A stretch of DNA of 56,420 nucleotides, taken from positions 1-56,420 of the forward strand of contig JBAXQM010000015.1 in NCBI GenBank assembly GCA_037131735.1. The letters are read 5' to 3'. Numbering within the stretch: the stretch's first letter is position 1; each line of letters opens with the position of its first letter. The position numbers and the translations under genes are program-made. This document shows, piece by piece, positions 51,544 through 56,420 of the stretch. Under the pieces are notes generated by a model. The model was not told where the DNA came from and ran no database searches. It was given only the letters and a program-made list of their open reading frames with translations. The stretch is from CAIUPE01 sp037131735. Its GTDB lineage: Bacteria; Pseudomonadota; Alphaproteobacteria; Rhizobiales; Beijerinckiaceae.

Positions 51544-52824
51544 TTAACCCACAAGCTTCAAGCTCTTGGTCGTTGATTTCTTGGCGTCATGAGCGCTGTT
51601 CGCCATGAAATCAGCAATACGTGGCGCCACCTCGGCGCGGAAGCGCGATCCATTGAAGACGCCGTAATGACCGACTTTTGGCTGCAGCCAATGCACGCGG
51701 CGTGACTGAGGAATATTCACGCAGAGTTTATGTGCCGCCTGCGTCTGACCAACACCGGAAATATCATCATTCTCGCCTTCAACCGTCATCAACGCGCAAC
51801 GCTTGATAGCGGTCAGATCAACCGGCTTGTCGCGATGCATCATCGTGCCCTTGGGCAGCGCATGTTGCACAAACACCGTATCAACCGTTTGCAGATAAAA
51901 TTCAGCGGTCAAATCCATAACGGCCATATATTCATCATAAAAGTCGCGATGTTTTTCAGCCGAGTCACCATCGCCATGCACGAGATGAGAAAACATTTCG
52001 CCATGCGCTTCGATGTGACGATCAATATTCATCGCCATAAAACCGGAGAGCTGCAAAAAGCCCGGATAGACATCGCGCATGAAACCCCGATTAGGGAGTG
52101 GTACCTTCACAATGCAATGACGCTTAAACCATGAGGTTCCACGATCCTGTGCAAGCAAATTCACTTTTGTGGGGCTTTCACGCGTATCAATCGGTCCGCC
52201 CATCAATGTCATCGACAATGGTGTTGCGGGATCATTTTCTGCTTCCATGCGCGCAATCGCGGCAATCACCGGAACAGAGGGTTGGCACACCGCCATCAAA
52301 TGAAGATCGGGGCCCAAAAGACGGATCATATCGATCACATAATCGATATAGTCATCGAGATCGAAACGGCCGACACTCAAAGGCACTGTGCGCGCATCAA
52401 CCCAATCGGTGATGTACACATCATGGGTTGGCAAAAATGTTTCAACAGTGCCACGCAACAAAGTTGCGTAGTGACCGGACATCGGCGCCACCATTAAAAT
52501 CTTTGGTTGGTTGAGCGGACGACCGACGCTCTTTTTGCGGAAATTGATCAGATTGCAAAAAGGCTTTGACCAGAGAACATCTTCAACCACTTCGGTTTGA
52601 ACGCCATTGACGCTTACCGACCCATATGAAAATTCGGGCTTACCGTAACGGCGGGTGGTGCGTTCAAACATTTCGCATGCCGCCGCAACACCGCGACCGA
52701 AAGGCGACTGGCTCAGCGGGTTTGCCGGATTATTATAGAAAAGCTTGGCGGATCCTGCGAGCGCGCGGGCAGGCCCGAGCAAAGCATGCGTGGCTTCATA
52801 CCACATGTAGAGGGGAAGCTTCAT
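51544..52824 (-). CDS. phaZ: intracellular polyhydroxyalkanoate depolymerase
   Basis: Breaks down stored PHB granules. A 426-aa PhaZ-type alpha/beta hydrolase; the nucleophile elbow VCQPSVPVIAA (about residues 180-190) has Cys in place of the lipase Ser, as in Ralstonia PhaZ1. GRFDLDDYIDYVIDMI precedes it, and the C-terminal Asp and His are in VEGENDDISGVGQ and KVGHYGVFNGSRF. ATG 52824 (MKLPLYMWYE) fits the family. An inverted repeat TGCACAAT/ATTGTGCA lies 48-88 nt upstream. No PHA synthase is in the window. Confidence 0.92.
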   Translation of the reverse strand: MKLPLYMWYEATHALLGPARALAGSAKLFYNNPANPLSQSPFGRGVAAACEMFERTTRRYGKPEFSYGSVSVNGVQTEVVEDVLWSKPFCNLINFRKKSVGRPLNQPKILMVAPMSGHYATLLRGTVETFLPTHDVYITDWVDARTVPLSVGRFDLDDYIDYVIDMIRLLGPDLHLMAVCQPSVPVIAAIARMEAENDPATPLSMTLMGGPIDTRESPTKVNLLAQDRGTSWFKRHCIVKVPLPNRGFMRDVYPGFLQLSGFMAMNIDRHIEAHGEMFSHLVHGDGDSAEKHRDFYDEYMAVMDLTAEFYLQTVDTVFVQHALPKGTMMHRDKPVDLTAIKRCALMTVEGENDDISGVGQTQAAHKLCVNIPQSRRVHWLQPKVGHYGVFNGSRFRAEVAPRIADFMANSAHDAKKSTTKSLKLVG

Positions 52825-52871
52825 CAACTGACCGTCCTTCGACCAGCATAAGCTGGACCGTTTTATTGCAG

Positions 52872-52912
52872 TGCACAATGGGCACTCTAGTCCTAATCGA
52901 GCCGATTGTGCA
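52872..52912. promoter_or_regulatory. inverted repeat upstream of phaZ
   Basis: TGCACAAT (52872-52879) and ATTGTGCA (52905-52912), perfect 8-bp arms with 25 nt between. TGC/GCA-rich elements are bound by the PHA regulator PhaR in several alphaproteobacteria, so a regulatory role is possible. An RNA stem is also possible. Confidence 0.35.
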
Positions 52913-52966
52913 ATGCTTCTAAGGTCATAGAGCCATGAAACCCCTTAAAACTCTGTGATCGGCGAT

Positions 52967-53791
52967 TTATTCGCCCATTTGCATCAGAGAGCCCGCCTCT
53001 CGGGCCTTTTCGAGCAAGATCCGGAAGGCGAGGATCGCGAGGGCGAAGAGCCCCACATTAAGGGCAAAGGCCTCAGCCATCAGATCGAGACGCAAATTAT
53101 GGTCGATCAAAAGCGCGCGGAGCCCCTCAAACACATAGGTCGGCGGCAGACACCAGGCGATGGGCTGCAGCCACGCAGGCAACACCGTTACCGGGTAGTA
53201 AACCGCGGTTAGCGGTAAGAGCACAAACATCACGGTCCAGGCGAGGCTTTCCGCACCCAAACCATGCCGCATGACCAATCCTGAAACCACAAGCCCCACG
53301 GCCCATCCGGTCAAAACAAGATTCGCAAAAAACAAAGCAGCGCTGATGCCGAGTGCGAAATAATTGAACCCGAAAAACATCGTTGCCATCACAGCGACAG
53401 GACCTAAGCCAATGGCCAAGCGCACGAGACTCATGATGATCAGCGCCGCGATAAATTCTGAAGGCCGCATTGGGCTCATCAGCAAATTGCCAATATTGCG
53501 TGCCCAAATTTCTTCAAGAAAGGAAACCGAAAAACCGAGCTGACTGCGGAACAACACATCCCACAACAACATCGCACCGATCAAAGTGCCCGCCGCAAAT
53601 GCAGCGCGGCCTGACGCGTTCGCAACATAGACTTGAATAAACCCCCAGGTGAGCATTTGCACGGTCGGCCAATAAACAAGCTCAAGCAGACGCGGCCATG
53701 AAGAACGCAACAGATACGTATAGCGCAAGATCAACGCGCCGACACGGGTGAAAGAAAAGCCTGCATTATGGTGATAAATTGGCGTGCTCAT
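52967..53791 (-). CDS. ABC-2 type transporter permease
   Basis: A 274-aa inner-membrane permease with about six hydrophobic helices (first around residues 30-55, then 62-85, 105-135, 145-170, 180-205 and 235-260). The architecture resembles NodJ/KpsM-like exporters with motifs WARNIGNLLMSPMRPSEF and PVTVLPAWLQPIAWCLPPTYVFEG (the latter about 214-237). The substrate is unknown. Its start overlaps the end of the ATPase gene by 4 bases, so the two form one exporter. Confidence 0.85.
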   Translation of the reverse strand: MSTPIYHHNAGFSFTRVGALILRYTYLLRSSWPRLLELVYWPTVQMLTWGFIQVYVANASGRAAFAAGTLIGAMLLWDVLFRSQLGFSVSFLEEIWARNIGNLLMSPMRPSEFIAALIIMSLVRLAIGLGPVAVMATMFFGFNYFALGISAALFFANLVLTGWAVGLVVSGLVMRHGLGAESLAWTVMFVLLPLTAVYYPVTVLPAWLQPIAWCLPPTYVFEGLRALLIDHNLRLDLMAEAFALNVGLFALAILAFRILLEKAREAGSLMQMGE

Positions 53792-54546
53792 GCGGCGGCT
53801 CCCTGCGTAGCGGGCGAACGCGCAACATCAAGAAACACTTCTTCGAGTGAATGACGTCCATATTTTTCAATGAGAGACTTAGGCGTGCCTTCATCAGCAA
53901 TCGCACCCGCTTTCATGATGATGACACGATCACATAAACGCTCAACCTCGGCCATATTATGTGACGCCAACAGAATTGAAGCGCCCCGCTCACGGCGATA
54001 GGTTTCAAGACGCGTGCGCACCCAATCAGCCGTATCGGGATCAAGCGATGCGGTGGGTTCATCAAGCAACAAAAGATCCGGCTCATTGATCAAAGATTTC
54101 GCAAGCGCGACACGCGTTTTCTGGCCGGCCGATAATGCGCCCGCTTCACGATCAAGAAAGTCTTCGAGATGAAGCTCGCGCGCCAAATCTGCGATCCGGT
54201 TTTTGATGGCGCGAATGCCATAAAGCCGCCCGAACACTTCAAGATTTTGGCGCACCGTCAGGCGATGCGGCATATCCACATAAGGGCTTTCAAAATTCAT
54301 CCGGTGGAGCACCGCGTAGCGGTCTTTGGCCATATCAACGCCGAAAACTTTCACGCTCCCCGCACTCGGCAGGACCAGCCCCATGATCATGCCGATGGTT
54401 GTCGTCTTCCCGGCACCATTGCCGCCCAAAAGGCCGAGCACTTCACCTGGCGCGAGGCTAAAACTGATCCCGCGTACGGCCGGCACGCCGCCATAGCGCT
54501 TCTCGAGTCGGTCAATTTCGATTGCGGGTGGAGCATTTTCGGCCAT
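53788..54546 (-). CDS. ABC exporter ATP-binding protein
   Basis: A 252-aa ABC ATPase pairing with the ABC-2 permease. Walker A LLGGNGAGKTT (about residues 38-48), signature LSAGQKTRVALAKSL (about 140-154), Walker B LLLLDEPTASLDP, D-loop and H-loop LASHNMAEVERL. It belongs to the NodI/CcmA/DrrA-like class of exporters; cargo unknown. Divergent from actR with 171 bp between starts. Confidence 0.88.
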   Translation of the reverse strand: MAENAPPAIEIDRLEKRYGGVPAVRGISFSLAPGEVLGLLGGNGAGKTTTIGMIMGLVLPSAGSVKVFGVDMAKDRYAVLHRMNFESPYVDMPHRLTVRQNLEVFGRLYGIRAIKNRIADLARELHLEDFLDREAGALSAGQKTRVALAKSLINEPDLLLLDEPTASLDPDTADWVRTRLETYRRERGASILLASHNMAEVERLCDRVIIMKAGAIADEGTPKSLIEKYGRHSLEEVFLDVARSPATQGAAA

Positions 54547-54717
54547 TTTGGGCTATCTTTCCATCAAATTGCGAACTTTGGGTCCTTATAGACCCTTAAA
54601 CGACCCCCGTCGCGCTCCATTTCGGCCGTGCGCGCCATTCTGTCGCGCGACAAGTGAACCAAACCGACCGCCGCCGCGTAACTTAGGCTGACCCCCATCA
54701 GGCGAAAGGCGCCCTTG

Positions 54718-55272
54718 ATGAATGACGTTTCAAGTGCGAGCAAGCTAGCCGACCGGTCGCTTCTCATCGTCGACAGCGAGCGCAATTTTGTGAATCGGTT
54801 CTCCCGCGAAATGGAACAGCGGGGCTATCGTGTAGCCGTGGTCGAAAGCGCTAAAGAAGGCATCGAAATGATCGAATCGACCCCACCCGCTTATGCGGTT
54901 GTCGATTTGAAGCTCGGTGATGGTAGCGGCCTCGATGTAATCTCAGCTCTTTCGAAAAAGCGCCCGGATGCCCGCGGTATCATCGTGACCGGTTACGGCA
55001 ATATCGCGACAGCGGTCGCCGCCGTAAAATTAGGGGCTGCTGATTATCTGGCCAAGCCGGCAGATGCTGAGGAAATCGACCGCGCGCTGCGTGCCGATGG
55101 TCCTTTGACCATGCCGCCGCCGGAAAATCCAATGTCACCGGATCGCGTGCGTTGGGAACATATCCAGCGCGTTTATGAGCAGTGCAACCGCAATGTTTCG
55201 GAAACGGCACGCCGCCTCTCGATGCATCGCCGGACGCTGCAACGTATCCTCGCGAAACGCGCGCCGCGCTAA
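54718..55272 (+). CDS. actR: response regulator ActR/RegA/PrrA
   Basis: A 184-aa redox/acid global regulator. Receiver: phospho-Asp63 in AVVDLKLGDGSGLDV, Thr in IVTGYGNIATAVAAVKLGA, Lys in YLAKPAD. The C-terminal Fis-type HTH is nearly invariant in the family (SETARRLSMHRRTLQRILAK, about residues 161-180). Unusual: the acidic pocket reads VDSE (Asp19, Ser20, Glu21) where relatives have VDDD. No sensor kinase (ActS/RegS) is next to it, although the pair is commonly adjacent. ATG 54718 is used; a TTG precedes it. Convergent with folD. Confidence 0.9.
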   Translation: MNDVSSASKLADRSLLIVDSERNFVNRFSREMEQRGYRVAVVESAKEGIEMIESTPPAYAVVDLKLGDGSGLDVISALSKKRPDARGIIVTGYGNIATAVAAVKLGAADYLAKPADAEEIDRALRADGPLTMPPPENPMSPDRVRWEHIQRVYEQCNRNVSETARRLSMHRRTLQRILAKRAPR

Positions 55273-55292
55273 TTGGCGCGCCGCTTAAGCGG
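55259..55292. terminator. GC-rich hairpins between convergent actR and folD
   Basis: GCGCGCC (55259-55265) pairs with GGCGCGC (55275-55281) across the actR stop codon, and CCGCTTAAGCGG (55281-55292) is a perfect palindrome containing the folD stop. There is no U-tract; termination is a guess. Confidence 0.35.
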
Positions 55293-56172
55293 TTAGACCT
55301 GCGGGCTCGGGCAATCCGAGACTACGGCAGCAGGCTGTCACGGTGTTCGCCAAGAGACAGGCAATCGTCATCGGACCAACGCCGCCCGGAACTGGCGTGA
55401 TGGCGCCTGCAATCTTTGCCGCGCTTTCGAAATGCACATCGCCCACAAGTTTGGCTTTGCCATCGCGCTCAATGCGGTTGATGCCGACATCGATCACCGT
55501 CGCCCCCGGCTTCACCCACTCACCCGGGATCATTTCCGGCCGTCCCACAGCAGCCACAAGAATATCCGCACGGCGGCACACGCTTTGGAGATCCTTCGTG
55601 CGACTATGCGCGATCGTCACGGTGCAACTATCATTCAACAGCAATTGCGCCATGGGTTTGCCGACAATATTCGAACGACCCACAATCACGGCATCAAGCC
55701 CGGCAAGCGAGCCATGATGATCACGCAACATCATGAGACAACCAAGCGGCGTACAGGGCACCATGCTCTTCTGTCCGGTGCCCAAGAGACCCACATTCGA
55801 GATATGAAACCCATCGACATCTTTTGCCGGATCAATCGTGTTGATCACGAGATCAGAATTAAGATGTTTTGGTAACGGTAATTGCACGAGAATCCCGTGG
55901 ACTTTCGGATCATTGTTCAATCGGTTGATCAAAGCCAGAAGATCGGCCTCTGATGTCGAGGCGTCGAGCTTGTGCTCAAAAGACGCCATGCCGACTTCGA
56001 CCGTCTGTTGGCCCTTATTGCGGACATAGACCTGGCTAGCCGGATCCTCACCCACCAACACGACCGCAAGACCCGGCGTGACGCCTTTGGCTTTCAGCGC
56101 GGTCACATGCTCGGCAACCGACGCCCGAACTTTGGCCGCGAAGGCTTTTCCATCAATAATCTGTGCCGCCAT
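55285..56172 (-). CDS. folD: bifunctional methylene-THF dehydrogenase/methenyl-THF cyclohydrolase
   Basis: One-carbon metabolism enzyme of 295 aa interconverting 5,10-methylene- and 10-formyl-tetrahydrofolate. Catalytic Lys in YVRNKGQQTVEVGM (about residue 54), GILVQLPLPKHL (about 94), PAKDVDGFH (about 118), NADP-binding VGRSNIVGKPMAQLLL (about 167-182) and PVPGGVGPMTIACLLANT (about 263-280). ATG 56172 has GAGGAGA 8-9 nt upstream; the longer frame is rejected. Confidence 0.95.
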   Translation of the reverse strand: MAAQIIDGKAFAAKVRASVAEHVTALKAKGVTPGLAVVLVGEDPASQVYVRNKGQQTVEVGMASFEHKLDASTSEADLLALINRLNNDPKVHGILVQLPLPKHLNSDLVINTIDPAKDVDGFHISNVGLLGTGQKSMVPCTPLGCLMMLRDHHGSLAGLDAVIVGRSNIVGKPMAQLLLNDSCTVTIAHSRTKDLQSVCRRADILVAAVGRPEMIPGEWVKPGATVIDVGINRIERDGKAKLVGDVHFESAAKIAGAITPVPGGVGPMTIACLLANTVTACCRSLGLPEPAGLTA

Positions 56173-56299
56173 GATCGCGGTCTCCTCTGTCGTGTCCCAT
56201 CTTTTTCTTCTCTCTCGCAAAGGGGCCGGATTTTTTCTAGCCGGTTAGCGACCCTTGCGGCGGTTTTTGCGCCGCTCAGGGACGCGGAAACTCCCGAGA

Positions 56300-56328
56300 T
56301 TGCCGAAACCGGGCGGATCGGCTAGGAG
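56300..56328 (+). promoter_or_regulatory. candidate tRNA-Arg promoter
   Basis: TTGCCG (56300-56305), 17-nt spacer, TAGGAG (56323-56328), with the tRNA beginning at 56344. The match is weak and by eye; position is its main support. Confidence 0.3.
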
Positions 56329-56343
56329 AAAGGACGGCAACAA

Positions 56344-56420
56344 GCACCCGTAGCTCAGCTGGATAGAGTGCTGCCCTCCGAAGGCAGAGGTCACACGTTC
56401 GAATCGTGTCGGGTGCGCCA
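56344..56420 (+). tRNA. tRNA-Arg(CCG)
   Basis: Acceptor GCACCCG (56344-56350) pairs with CGGGTGC (56410-56416); discriminator G and encoded CCA end exactly at the window edge. Anticodon stem CTGCC/GGCAG encloses loop CTCCGAA, giving anticodon CCG for CGG codons. D-arm AGCTCAGCTGGATAGAG and T-arm ACACGTTCGAATCGTGT are canonical. Confidence 0.97.

Overview
This window is an ordinary, gene-dense chromosomal stretch from an alphaproteobacterium, most likely of the order Hyphomicrobiales (Rhizobiales). The evidence is the ChvI/ChvG two-component pair fused to an HprK, EIIA-Man and HPr cluster, a DivL-type cell-cycle kinase, AddAB instead of RecBCD, ActR/RegA, an AccD that has lost its zinc-ribbon cysteines, a TsaE-kinase fusion and rhizobial-type palindromic repeats. 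I cannot name the genus. There are no rRNA genes, IS elements, prophages or CRISPR arrays, and no gene-free stretch longer than about 300 bases.

Layout. 1-2531: polA, cut by the window edge. 2636-5147: an AT-richer accessory patch with two LysR regulators and an unknown small gene. 5183-5267: tRNA-Leu(CAG). 5359-10957: an RNase D-like nuclease, then the LPS-export block lptC-lptA-lptB and the classic rpoN-hpf-ptsN set. 10972-15073: glucokinase, class I fumarase and a PLP aminotransferase, with a large inverted repeat in the fumarase/aminotransferase gap. 15209-19966: a sugar-acid operon (SDR, dgoK, dgoA, ribokinase, phosphohexomutase). 19992-20489: a HugZ-like protein. 20620-25827: chvI-chvG-hprK-EIIA-ptsH, then ahcY behind a perfect palindrome. 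26006-37751: divL, tsaE-amgK fusion, murU, addB, addA, trxA, nearly all with 4-base overlaps. 37762-41987 (minus): ridA-folC-proline racemase-nhaD. 42150-50748 (plus): sppA, ihfB, lapA, a ketimine-reductase-like gene, trpF-trpB-trpA, accD and a class A PBP. 50749-54546 (minus): YgjP-like metallopeptidase, PHA depolymerase, ABC-2 exporter. 54718-56172: actR facing folD. 56344-56420: tRNA-Arg(CCG), ending on the last base.

Themes. The regulatory genes centre on envelope and cell-cycle control: ChvGI, DivL, sigma-54, PTS-Ntr parts, and perfect TTAA-N7-TTAA CtrA-type boxes ahead of rpoN and of the PBP gene. Envelope building (Lpt, PBP1A, AmgK/MurU recycling) and DNA maintenance (PolA, AddAB, IHF) are the other threads. 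I do not see a clearly new multi-gene system. The most interesting points are the DivL tyrosine in the H-box, the CtrA-type boxes, the altered acidic pocket of ActR, alternative hairpins ahead of trpF, the ahcY palindrome and a 12-C tract inside a LysR gene.
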